Shown one piece after another: positions 7,091-14,570 of a stretch of DNA of 14,662 nt (position 1 is the stretch's first letter; every line of letters starts with the position of its first letter). Made by a program: the position numbers and the translations under genes. The stretch is from Lachnospiraceae bacterium (GTDB taxonomy: Bacteria > Bacillota > Clostridia > Lachnospirales > Lachnospiraceae), in contig CAAEMZ010000053.1 in NCBI GenBank assembly GCA_900757195.1, forward strand, positions 1-14,662, read 5' to 3'. Under the pieces are notes generated by a model, which saw only the letters and a program-made list of their open reading frames with translations, was not told where the DNA came from and ran no database searches.

Positions 7091-7118
7091 TTGACAAAGC
7101 GATTCTATATGTTAGAAT
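7091..7118 (+). promoter_or_regulatory. Promoter of the pheST-queA T-box transcript
   Basis: TTGACA (7091-7096) and TAGAAT (7113-7118) are 16 bases apart, just upstream of the T-box Stem I. A second TTGACA lies at 7084-7089 and could pair with the TATATG/TATGTT region, so the active -35 box is uncertain. Confidence 0.65.
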
Positions 7119-7125
7119 AAAGCTT

Positions 7126-7380
7126 AGTTTAAAGGCTGTGAATGTGTCAGTAGATATATATCTTCTTCCAGAGAAGACCGGTCATCGGGTGGAAGCCGGT
7201 CCTAAGTTCAGATATATATTGAATTTCCCACAGGAGCTGCATTTCTGAATCCGGAAGGTAGTAGGAGATGACGCTTATGCACGTTACGCATATCCGAGTG
7301 TCAGAAACCCAGGTTTCTGGAATTAGGGTGGTACCGCGGAAAATTTCCGTCCCTTTGTCATTTAAAGGGACGTTTTTTTA
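7126..7380 (+). promoter_or_regulatory. T-box riboswitch, tRNA-Phe specific
   Basis: This leader reads the charging state of tRNA-Phe and permits pheST transcription when the tRNA is uncharged. The Stem I base pairs CTGTG (7136-7140) with CACAG (7229-7233). Its upper helix pairs ATATATATC (from about 7154) with GATATATAT (7211-7219). Between them is the specifier loop with AGTA (7149-7152) opposite GAA (7221-7223), followed by TTC (7225-7227), a Phe codon. A perfect hairpin CAGAAACC/GGTTTCTG (7302-7319) fits Stem III. The T-box core AGGGTGGTACCGCG starts at 7325. Its TGGT can pair with the ACCA end of a tRNA with discriminator A, as in tRNA-Phe. The competing terminator follows. Confidence 0.95.
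7348..7379 (+). terminator. T-box regulated terminator
   Basis: CGTCCCTTT (7348-7356) pairs perfectly with AAAGGGACG (7364-7372), followed by seven T. Its 5' arm lies close to the T-box core, as expected for mutually exclusive terminator and antiterminator structures. Confidence 0.95.
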
Positions 7381-7466
7381 TGCCCTTTGGCGGGAAACGG
7401 TCCGGAAGGGCCGCCGCCGGAGAAAAAAACTGTCCCCTGAGTATTTAAAGAAAGGAATCGATAGAG

Positions 7467-8486
7467 ATGAAAGACAGATTATCAAAAATCCGTCAGAATG
7501 CGCTGAATCAGATTGAAGAAGCGGGCGCACTGGAGAAACTGAATGACATCCGTGTTGCCTTTTTGGGTAAAAAAGGCGAACTGACTTCGATTATGAAGTC
7601 CATGAAAGAGCTTGCACCGGAGGAACGTCCGGCTTTTGGACAGATGGTGAATGAAACCCGTTCTGAAATCGAAAAGAAGATGGAAGAAATGAAAACAGAG
7701 CTGGCCAGAAAAGCCAGAGAAGCTCAGTTAAAGGCAGAGGTTATCGACGTTACCCTTCCTGCAAAGAAGAGCAATGTAGGCCATCGCCATCCGAATACCA
7801 TCGCACTGGAGGAAGTGGAGCGTATTTTCGTAGGCATGGGCTATGAAGTGGTTGAAGGACCGGAAGTTGAAAAGGATTATTACAACTTTGAAGCTCTGAA
7901 CATTCCGGCAAACCATCCGGCGAAGGATGAACAGGATACATTCTATATTAATAAAGAGTTCGTTTTAAGAACACAGACATCCGGTACGCAGGTACACACG
8001 ATGGAAACCCAGGAACTGCCGATCCGTATGATCGCTCCGGGCCGCGTATACCGTTCCGATGAAGTGGATGCGACCCATTCTCCATGCTTCCATCAGATTG
8101 AAGGTCTCGTTATTGACAAACATATTACATTTGCGGATCTGAAGGGAACACTGGCTGAATTTGCCAGAGAGCTTTTCGGTGAAGAAACAAAAGTAAAATT
8201 CCGTCCGCATCACTTCCCGTTCACAGAGCCGAGCGCCGAAGTGGACGTTACATGCTTCAAATGCGGCGGTAAAGGCTGCCGTATGTGTAAAGGCTCCGGC
8301 TGGATTGAAATCCTCGGCTGCGGTATGGTACATCCGAAGGTGCTTAAGATGAGCGGCATTGATCCGGAGGAATATTCGGGATTTGCCTTTGGTGTGGGTC
8401 TGGAACGTATTGCCCTTTTGAAATATGAGATTGACGATATGCGTCTGCTCTATGAAAATGACACACGTTTCTTAAAACAGTTCTAA
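7467..8486 (+). CDS. pheS: Phenylalanyl-tRNA synthetase alpha subunit
   Basis: Catalytic subunit of the alpha2-beta2 class II synthetase that joins phenylalanine to tRNA-Phe. Its 339 residues match the usual bacterial length. Residues 1-85 form the N-terminal coiled-coil arm. The catalytic core has class II motif 2 (RMIAPGRVYRSDEVDATHSP, then FHQIEGLVID) and motif 3 (GFAFGVGLERIALLKYEIDD). An insert carries C263-x2-C266-x4-C271-x2-C274, a probable zinc-binding knuckle found in many clostridial PheS proteins. It is the first gene after the T-box and is followed by pheT after 15 bases containing AGGAGG. The start at 7467 is preceded by AAAGGA about ten bases upstream. Many GGT and CGT codons suggest high expression. 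Confidence 0.98.
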   Translation: MKDRLSKIRQNALNQIEEAGALEKLNDIRVAFLGKKGELTSIMKSMKELAPEERPAFGQMVNETRSEIEKKMEEMKTELARKAREAQLKAEVIDVTLPAKKSNVGHRHPNTIALEEVERIFVGMGYEVVEGPEVEKDYYNFEALNIPANHPAKDEQDTFYINKEFVLRTQTSGTQVHTMETQELPIRMIAPGRVYRSDEVDATHSPCFHQIEGLVIDKHITFADLKGTLAEFARELFGEETKVKFRPHHFPFTEPSAEVDVTCFKCGGKGCRMCKGSGWIEILGCGMVHPKVLKMSGIDPEEYSGFAFGVGLERIALLKYEIDDMRLLYENDTRFLKQF

Positions 8487-8501
8487 AAGGAGGAAGAAAA
8501 G

Positions 8502-10928
8502 ATGAATACACCATTATCATGGATTAAAGCTTATGTTCCTGGCCTTGATGTAACTGCTCAGGAATATACAGATGCAATGACTCTGTCCGGTACAAAGGTT
8601 GAAGGCTTTGAAGAACTGGACAAAAATCTGGACAAAATCGTTATCGGACAGATTCATAAAATAGAAAAACATCCGGATGCAGATAAGCTCATTATCTGTC
8701 AGGTCAATGTTGGTGCGGAAGCGGATATTCAGATTGTTACCGGCGCACCGAACGTGAAAGAAGGCGACCTTGTTCCCGTCGTTTTAGTCGGCGGCCGTGT
8801 TGCCGGCGGTCATGACGGCGGCCCGATGCCGGAGGGCGGAATTGCCATTAAAAAAGGAAAACTCCGCGGTATTGAGAGCTTCGGTATGATGTGTTCCATT
8901 GAGGAACTGGGTTCCAGCCGTGATTTTTATCCGGAAGCGCCGGAAAATGGTATCTATATCTTCAGGGAAGGTACTGTAAAACCGGGAGATGACGCTGTGG
9001 AAGCTCTGGGCCTTCACAACGTTGTTTTTGAATACGAAATTACATCCAATCGTGTGGACTGCTTCGGTGTTCTCGGTATTGCCAGAGAAGCGGCAGCGAC
9101 CTTCCGCAAACCTTTTGTACCTCCGGTTGTTGAAGTTAAAGGCTGCGGCGGCGATGTGAATGATTACATCAAAGTCCGTGTGGATGATGCCGCATTATGT
9201 CCGCGTTACACAGCCCGTGTTGTTAAGAATATTCATCTGGCACCGTCACCGGAATGGATGCAGCGCCGTCTTTCTGCCAACGGCATCCGTCCAATCAACA
9301 ATATTGTCGATATTACAAACTATGTGATGGAAGAATACGGCCAGCCGATGCATGCCTATGATCTGGATACGATTGAAGGCGGTGAGATTGTGGTGCGCCG
9401 TTTTGCCAATGGTGAGGAATTCGTCACACTGGATGGACAGAGCCATCCGATGGACGATACTATGCTGGCAATCTGCGACGGTAAAAAACCGATCGGTATT
9501 GCCGGTATCATGGGCGGTGAAAACTCCATGATTACAGATAATGTAAAAACCATGCTTTTCGAAGCGGCCTGCTTTGATGGCACCAATATCCGTCTTTCCG
9601 GTAAAAAACTGGGAATGCGTACCGATGCCCAGAGCAAATTTGAGAAGGGACTTGATCCGAACAATGCGATCGATGCCATGAACCGTGCCTGCCAGTTGAT
9701 TGAAGAACTGGGCGCCGGCGAAGTTGTTGACGGCGTTGTGGATGTTTATCCGGAAAAACGGGAAGAACACAAGATTCTTTTCAGCGCTGAGAAAGTGAAC
9801 GATTTACTTGGAACCAATTTAACACTGGATGAAATGCTGACTTATTTTGAGCCTCTGGAATTAAAATATGATGCAGAGACAAAGATGGTGACGGTACCGA
9901 CCTTCCGTCAGGATTTAGAGGGACAGGCCGATCTGGCAGAAGAAGTGGCACGTTTCTTCGGTTATGACAATATTCCTGTGACACTGCCAAAGGGAGAAGC
10001 GACGACCGGAAAATTATCCTATAAACTCCGTGTGGAAGCGGTTGCCCGTGAAACAGCAGAATTCTGTGGTTTTTCTGAAAGTATGACCTACTCCTTCGAA
10101 AGCCCGAAGGTATTTGATAAATTACGTATTGATGAAAACGATGCCCTGAGACAGACTGTCACCATTACAAATCCTCTGGGTGAAGATTTCAGCATTATGC
10201 GTACGACACCGTTAAACGGTATGCTGACATCTCTGGCATTTAACTATAACCACCGGAATAAAGAAGCAAAGCTTTACGAACTGGCGGTCATTTATCTGCC
10301 GAAGGAACTGCCGTTAAAAGACTATCCGGACGAAAGAGTTCAGTTCACTCTCGGAATGTACGGCAATGGCGATTTCTTTACCATGAAGGGTGTTGTGGAA
10401 GAATATCTGGAACGTATCGGAATGAAGCAGCAGGTCTGCTATGATCCGAAAGCCGGAAAGAATTATCTCCATCCGGGACGTCAGGCCAATATTATCTATG
10501 ACGGTCAGGTGATCGGATATCTGGGTGAGGTGCATCCGGAAGTTGCAGATAACTATAAATTAGGCGTAAGAACCTATGTTGCCGTTCTGGATATGCCATA
10601 TGTGGTTGAACGGGCTTCCTTTGAACGGAAGTTCAACGGTATTGCCAAATATCCGGCAGTAACCCGTGATATCAGTATGGTTATGAACAAAGAAATCATG
10701 GTCGGTGAAGTCGAAGAAGTCATTCGCAAACGGGGCGGCAAGCTTCTGGAGAGCTTTGAACTTTTCGATATCTATGAAGGCGCGCAGATTAAAGAAGGTT
10801 TCAAATCTGTGGCTTATTCCATCGTATTCCGTGATAAGACCCGGACGCTGGAAGATAAGGATGTCAACACAGTAATGGATAAGATTCTTGCCGAACTTGA
10901 AAAAATGGGCATTGAACTGAGAAAGTAA
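8502..10928 (+). CDS. pheT: Phenylalanyl-tRNA synthetase beta subunit
   Basis: Structural, editing and tRNA-binding subunit of PheRS. Its 808 residues match the normal bacterial length. Domains in order: an OB-fold tRNA-binding domain near 40-155 (KIVIGQIHKIEKHPDADKL), the B3/B4 editing region near 210-390 (RPINNIVDITNYVM; GIAGIMGGE), B5 from about 420 to 490 (TVPTFRQDLEGQADLAEEV), the catalytic-like core, and a ferredoxin-fold anticodon-binding domain from about 715 (KYPAVTRDISMV) to the end. No frameshift or missing domain is visible. An AGGAGG site precedes the ATG. The next gene, queA, begins after only seven bases, so the two are very likely co-transcribed under the Phe T-box. Confidence 0.98.
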   Translation: MNTPLSWIKAYVPGLDVTAQEYTDAMTLSGTKVEGFEELDKNLDKIVIGQIHKIEKHPDADKLIICQVNVGAEADIQIVTGAPNVKEGDLVPVVLVGGRVAGGHDGGPMPEGGIAIKKGKLRGIESFGMMCSIEELGSSRDFYPEAPENGIYIFREGTVKPGDDAVEALGLHNVVFEYEITSNRVDCFGVLGIAREAAATFRKPFVPPVVEVKGCGGDVNDYIKVRVDDAALCPRYTARVVKNIHLAPSPEWMQRRLSANGIRPINNIVDITNYVMEEYGQPMHAYDLDTIEGGEIVVRRFANGEEFVTLDGQSHPMDDTMLAICDGKKPIGIAGIMGGENSMITDNVKTMLFEAACFDGTNIRLSGKKLGMRTDAQSKFEKGLDPNNAIDAMNRACQLIEELGAGEVVDGVVDVYPEKREEHKILFSAEKVNDLLGTNLTLDEMLTYFEPLELKYDAETKMVTVPTFRQDLEGQADLAEEVARFFGYDNIPVTLPKGEATTGKLSYKLRVEAVARETAEFCGFSESMTYSFESPKVFDKLRIDENDALRQTVTITNPLGEDFSIMRTTPLNGMLTSLAFNYNHRNKEAKLYELAVIYLPKELPLKDYPDERVQFTLGMYGNGDFFTMKGVVEEYLERIGMKQQVCYDPKAGKNYLHPGRQANIIYDGQVIGYLGEVHPEVADNYKLGVRTYVAVLDMPYVVERASFERKFNGIAKYPAVTRDISMVMNKEIMVGEVEEVIRKRGGKLLESFELFDIYEGAQIKEGFKSVAYSIVFRDKTRTLEDKDVNTVMDKILAELEKMGIELRK

Positions 10929-10935
10929 TAACGAT

Positions 10936-11961
10936 ATGAAAACAGCGGATTTTTATTATGATTTACCGGAAGAACTTATTGCCCAGGACCCTCTGGCGGA
11001 GCGTTCCAGCTCCCGCCTTATGGTTCTGGACAGAGAATCCGGTGAAATTCAGCATAAAATATTTAAAGAGATTATTGATGAATTAAATCCGGAAGACTGC
11101 CTTGTTATCAATGATACAAAGGTGATTCCGGCCAGACTTCACGGCGCCAAAGAAGATACCGGCGCCCACATCGAAGTGCTGCTTCTGAAGCGGAAGAGCG
11201 ATTCGGTCTGGGAAACTCTGGTGCGGCCGGGGAAAAAAGCCCGGCCGGGCACACGGATTTCTTTTGGTGACGGCCTGCTGGTCGGCGAAGTCATTGATGT
11301 GGTAGAGGAGGGCAACCGTCTGATTCGCTTTGAATATGACGGTATATTTGAAGAGGTACTGGATAAACTCGGTGAAATGCCTCTGCCGCCGTATATCACG
11401 CATAAGCTTCAGGATAAAAACCGGTATCAGACGGTCTATGCAAAACACGAAGGCAGCGCAGCAGCGCCGACAGCCGGTCTGCATTTTACCAAAGAGCTTC
11501 TTGATGCGATTCAGGCAAAGGGGATTCGGATTGCCCGGGTGACCCTTCATGTGGGACTTGGAACCTTCCGCCCGGTAAAGGTGGAGGATGTTACCAATCA
11601 TCATATGCATTCGGAATTTTATATGATCGGCAGGGAAGCGGCGGATATTATTAATGACACAAAGAAAAAAGGCGGACGGGTGGTCTCTGTTGGAACGACC
11701 AGTACACGGACGCTGGAATCCGTTGCGGATGCCCAGGGCTTTGTCCGTGAAACCAGCGGATGGACGGAAATTTTTATCTATCCGGGGTATCAGTTTAAAT
11801 GCATTGACGCCCTGATTACGAATTTTCATCTGCCGGAATCCACACTGCTGATGCTCGTATCCGCTCTGGCCGGAAAGGAAAAAGTCATGCATGCCTATGA
11901 GGAAGCCGTTCGGGAAAGATACCGGTTTTTCAGTTTTGGGGATGCCATGTTCATCCGGTGA
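10936..11961 (+). CDS. queA: S-adenosylmethionine:tRNA ribosyltransferase-isomerase
   Basis: Transfers and isomerises the ribosyl part of S-adenosylmethionine onto 7-aminomethyl-7-deazaguanine in tRNA, giving epoxyqueuosine at the wobble position. The protein has 341 residues, the usual length. Family blocks visible are the N-terminal FYYDLPEELIAQDP, SSRLMVLDR, CLVINDTKVIPARLHG, AAPTAGLHFT, THVGLGTF-like TLHVGLGTFRPV, SVGTTSTRTLES, and the C-terminal TNFHLPESTLLMLVSALAG. The start codon follows the pheT stop by seven bases. The ribosome binding site is weak (GAGAAAG inside the pheT end), so translation may be coupled to pheT. There is no terminator or promoter between them. Confidence 0.97.
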   Translation: MKTADFYYDLPEELIAQDPLAERSSSRLMVLDRESGEIQHKIFKEIIDELNPEDCLVINDTKVIPARLHGAKEDTGAHIEVLLLKRKSDSVWETLVRPGKKARPGTRISFGDGLLVGEVIDVVEEGNRLIRFEYDGIFEEVLDKLGEMPLPPYITHKLQDKNRYQTVYAKHEGSAAAPTAGLHFTKELLDAIQAKGIRIARVTLHVGLGTFRPVKVEDVTNHHMHSEFYMIGREAADIINDTKKKGGRVVSVGTTSTRTLESVADAQGFVRETSGWTEIFIYPGYQFKCIDALITNFHLPESTLLMLVSALAGKEKVMHAYEEAVRERYRFFSFGDAMFIR

Positions 11962-11982
11962 CATTCCGAAAAATCGATATAT

Positions 11983-12011
11983 TTGACATTGTCAGCGGGA
12001 TTATATATAAT
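11983..12011 (+). promoter_or_regulatory. Perfect-consensus promoter for the SEC-C gene
   Basis: TTGACA (11983-11988) and TATAAT (12006-12011), both exact consensus hexamers, are 17 bases apart. Transcription would start near 12018, about 40 bases before the ATG at 12059. Confidence 0.88.
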
Positions 12012-12058
12012 AAAATCTCAGTATAATTATAAAAAATCAAAGGATAAGGTGAATACAA

Positions 12059-12559
12059 ATGAGTTTAATGAAACAGTGGGAAGATATGGTGTCTGTATTT
12101 AATAACGATGCTCAGGCACAGCAGAAATTCTGGACAGACTACTATCTTCAGGAAAAAGCAATTTATGAAAAATTACTGGAAAATCCGACAGAAGTTATTT
12201 CCGGTACTGTTCAGGAGCTGGCAGACAGATTTGAAATGGACGTTGTTCTTTTCGGCGGTTTCCTTGACGGAATCAACGAAAGCTTAAAAGAAGCCAATCC
12301 GGTAGCTGAAATCGAAGCAGACAGCCAGGTAAAGATTGACATTGATCTGGAAAAACTTTACTACAACATGGTCGCTGCAAAAGCGGAGTGGCTGTATGAA
12401 CTGCCACAGTGGAATGATCTTCTCAGCGAAGAAAAGCGGAAAGAGCTCTATAAGGCTCAGAAACGTTCCATGATCGTTGTCAAAGGTAAAAAAATCGGAA
12501 GAAATGATCCATGTCCATGCGGTTCCGGTAAAAAATATAAATTCTGCTGCGGTAAATAA
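12059..12559 (+). CDS. SEC-C motif protein of unknown function
   Basis: A cytoplasmic protein of 166 residues with no signal peptide. Residues 147-166 are a SEC-C motif, GRNDPCPCGSGKKYKFCCGK, with C152, C154, C163 and C164 in the C-x-C-x8-C-C zinc arrangement known from the SecA C-terminus. The first 145 residues are acidic and predicted largely helical, with many Trp, Tyr and Glu residues, and I do not recognise them as a named domain. In SecA the motif binds SecB and ribosomes; whether this protein contacts the ribosome or the secretion machinery is unknown. It is transcribed alone, with a perfect consensus promoter and its own terminator, which suggests steady, strong expression. AAGGTG lies about ten bases before the ATG. 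Confidence 0.88.
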   Translation: MSLMKQWEDMVSVFNNDAQAQQKFWTDYYLQEKAIYEKLLENPTEVISGTVQELADRFEMDVVLFGGFLDGINESLKEANPVAEIEADSQVKIDIDLEKLYYNMVAAKAEWLYELPQWNDLLSEEKRKELYKAQKRSMIVVKGKKIGRNDPCPCGSGKKYKFCCGK

Positions 12560-12604
12560 AAAAACAAAGGCTGCAGAGTGATAAAAATCTAAAAAGAGAA
12601 ATTT

Positions 12605-12657
12605 GTCCACATTTTCTCCGGTCCCAAAGCGTCCGGGAGATTATGTGGGCATTTTTT
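12605..12657 (+). terminator. Rho-independent terminator after the SEC-C gene
   Basis: GTCCACAT (12605-12612) pairs with ATGTGGGC (12643-12650). The stem continues with TCTCCGG against CCGGGAGA with one bulge, and six T follow. It separates the SEC-C gene from the kinase gene. Confidence 0.85.
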
Positions 12658-12700
12658 AAAAGTAGGATTTACCATACTATAATGTGAGGAGAAACTGGAT

Positions 12701-13603
12701 ATGAGAATATTATGTTTGGGTTCATTGAATATGGATTATATTTATCAGGTTTCCCATATTGTTCAGCCGGGAGAAACACTGACTTCCGAAAAGCTGGATG
12801 TGTTAAGTGGGGGAAAAGGACTGAACCAGGCCATTGCCATGGGAAGAACGGGGATGAATGTCTGTCTGGCGGGACGCATCGGCGCTGACGGACAGTGGCT
12901 GCTGGATGGGCTGGAAACTTACGGCGTGGATGCTTCAAGGGTTCAGACCGTGGACGTTTCTACCGGAAAAGCCATGATTCAGGTAGCGGCGGATGGACAG
13001 AACTGCATCCTTTTATACCCGGGAGCCAACCGCCAGATGACGGAAGCTTTTATTGACGGGGTTCTTGATGAATTCGGTGAAGGGGATATGCTTGTCCTTC
13101 AGAATGAAGTGAATCTTTTAGATTATATGATCGACAGAGCCTATGAAAAAAAGATGCGGATTATTTTGAATCCGTCACCTTTTGATGCCCATATAGAAAA
13201 GTGCGCGTTGGAAAAGGTGAGTTATTTTTTTGTAAATGAAACGGAAGGGCAGCAGATGACCGGAGAAAGCGCGCCGGAGGCGATTCTTGATACAATGGCA
13301 GAGCGTTATCCGGAAAGCGGCGTGATCCTGACTCTCGGCGGCGACGGAAGCTGGTACAGCGACAGAAACTGCAGAGTGTTTCAGGATATCGTAAAGACGG
13401 AGGTTGTGGATACGACCGGCGCCGGAGATACTTTCAGCGGTTATTTTATCCAGGGAATCGCTTCGGGAAGAGATATAAAGGAAACGATGGAAACAGCGGC
13501 GCTGGCAGCCTCGATTACGGTTTCGAGAGTCGGAGCGGCCCATGCCATTCCGTCCATGGATGAGGTTGCTGCAATGCGTAAGAAAAAGGGTTTTGAAAAA
13601 TGA
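12701..13603 (+). CDS. PfkB/ribokinase-family carbohydrate or nucleoside kinase
   Basis: A 300-residue ATP-dependent kinase of the PfkB family, closest in layout to ribokinase. The N-terminus reads LGSLNMDYIYQV. The substrate-binding glycine pair lies in LSGGKGLNQA (G37, G38), with LNPSP near 156-160 and VNETE near 178-182. The ATP/anion-hole signature is D237-TTGAGD-243, where D243 is the expected catalytic base. SRVGAAHAIPSMDEV near the end matches the ribokinase C-terminus. GAGGAG lies nine bases before the ATG. The gene overlaps the downstream AEC transporter gene by four bases (ATGA), so the pair is a translationally coupled unit. The substrate is not evident: no ABC sugar transporter, nucleosidase or sugar isomerase gene is next to it. 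The promoter is unclear, since the TATAAT at 12678 would place the transcript start inside the ribosome binding site. Confidence 0.88.
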   Translation: MRILCLGSLNMDYIYQVSHIVQPGETLTSEKLDVLSGGKGLNQAIAMGRTGMNVCLAGRIGADGQWLLDGLETYGVDASRVQTVDVSTGKAMIQVAADGQNCILLYPGANRQMTEAFIDGVLDEFGEGDMLVLQNEVNLLDYMIDRAYEKKMRIILNPSPFDAHIEKCALEKVSYFFVNETEGQQMTGESAPEAILDTMAERYPESGVILTLGGDGSWYSDRNCRVFQDIVKTEVVDTTGAGDTFSGYFIQGIASGRDIKETMETAALAASITVSRVGAAHAIPSMDEVAAMRKKKGFEK

Positions 13604-14502
13604 TTGTAAGTACGGTACTCGGTAAAATTATTTCGATTTTTATTATCATGCTTGTGGGCGTTCTCTGTTACCGGGTGGGGATTATTGATAATAACACAAA
13701 AGAAAAGCTTTCACGGTTAAGCACTTTAATTGTCAATCCCATTTTGATTTTTATGTCTTTTCAGATGGAATATGATGCGGGACTTTTGAAAAATATGGGA
13801 ATCCTTTTTGGTCTGGCCGTTGGCAGCTATCTGATTTCGATCGGGCTGGCGCATTTTCTTCTGAAGGAAAAGGATGGATATGACCTGGCAGTGGAGAAAT
13901 TTGCTGTGACCTATACAAACTGCGGATTTATCGGGATTCCTTTGGGGTATGCTATGTTCGGGAGTATCGGCGTAATCTACGCAACGGTATTTGTGGCGAC
14001 GTTTCATATATTCTGCTGGACCCATGGGATTCTTTTGCTGGATACTTCCGGTTTTCAGTTAAAAAAACTGGTTAATCCGTGCATTATTGCAGTGTTCGGC
14101 GGCATTATCTGTTTTATTTTTCAGATAAAAATACCGGGAAGTATTGCCTTTGCCATGGATTCGATTGCAGATATGAACACGCCGCTGGCGATGCTGTTAT
14201 CCGGGGCGATTATGGCCCAGTTGGATTTTAAGAAGACTTTCAGAAAACAGCGGCTGTTTATGGTGACATTTTTGCGGCTGGTCGTATCCGCAGGAATTTT
14301 TGCGCTGATTCTCCGCTGGCTTCCGCTGGACGATACCATGCGGGCTGTAGCTGCGGTGACAGGCGCCTGCCCGTCCGGTGCCATGACCATAACCATGGCG
14401 ATCATGTATCATCGGGACGACCATTACGGGACAGAATTATTTTCTATGACAACCCTCTTGTCCATTCTGACGATACCGCTGTGTATGTTTATTGCGGGAT
14501 AA
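13600..14502 (+). CDS. AEC-family transporter (auxin efflux carrier-like permease)
   Basis: A 300-residue integral membrane carrier of the AEC family within the BART superfamily. About ten hydrophobic segments are visible, starting at residues 5-27 (VLGKIISIFIIMLVGVLCYRVGIID). Family features are LSRLSTLIVNPILIFMSF with its membrane-embedded NP, and YTNCGFIGIPLGYAMFG with the conserved N-x-G-F-x-G-x-P. Later come NTPLAMLLSGA and ACPSGAMTITMA near the C-terminus. Bacterial members carry malate, malonate or other small organic acids, but many are uncharacterised. The start codon overlaps the kinase stop codon (ATGA), with AAAAAGGG upstream inside the kinase gene. A strong terminator follows. 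Coupling to a ribokinase-type kinase suggests the carried molecule is a substrate or product of that kinase; this is inference. Confidence 0.92.
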   Translation: MIVSTVLGKIISIFIIMLVGVLCYRVGIIDNNTKEKLSRLSTLIVNPILIFMSFQMEYDAGLLKNMGILFGLAVGSYLISIGLAHFLLKEKDGYDLAVEKFAVTYTNCGFIGIPLGYAMFGSIGVIYATVFVATFHIFCWTHGILLLDTSGFQLKKLVNPCIIAVFGGIICFIFQIKIPGSIAFAMDSIADMNTPLAMLLSGAIMAQLDFKKTFRKQRLFMVTFLRLVVSAGIFALILRWLPLDDTMRAVAAVTGACPSGAMTITMAIMYHRDDHYGTELFSMTTLLSILTIPLCMFIAG

Positions 14503-14520
14503 AATATCATAAAAAAGACA

Positions 14521-14569
14521 GGGACTGTACACTTCTGATTTGTTCAGAAAGTGGTACAGTCCCTTTTTT
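14521..14569 (+). terminator. Strong rho-independent terminator after the AEC gene
   Basis: GGGACTGTAC (14521-14530) pairs with GTACAGTCCC (14554-14563). An inner helix ACTTCTGA/TCAGAAAGT has one bulge, and six T follow. An A-rich stretch before it may let it work on the opposite strand as well. The group II intron begins two bases after the T-run. Confidence 0.92.
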
Positions 14570-14570
14570 G

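Noticed and set aside
7268..7516. An 82-codon open frame running through the T-box and into pheS
   Set aside because: It covers the T-box core and terminator, whose structure explains the sequence, and overlaps the pheS start in another frame.
9246..9770. A 174-codon open frame on the minus strand opposite pheT
   Set aside because: It is antisense to conserved pheT domains and has no recognisable motif or start signal.
11083..11964. A 293-codon open frame on the minus strand opposite queA
   Set aside because: It lies wholly antisense to a clear, conserved queA gene, reads as basic low-similarity sequence, and has no ribosome binding site or family motif. It is a by-product of codon use.
12678..12683. 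TATAAT as the -10 box of a promoter for the kinase gene
   Set aside because: Its transcript would start at about 12690, inside the ribosome binding site, and the only possible -35 sequence (TTTAAA) lies in the preceding terminator's T-run.
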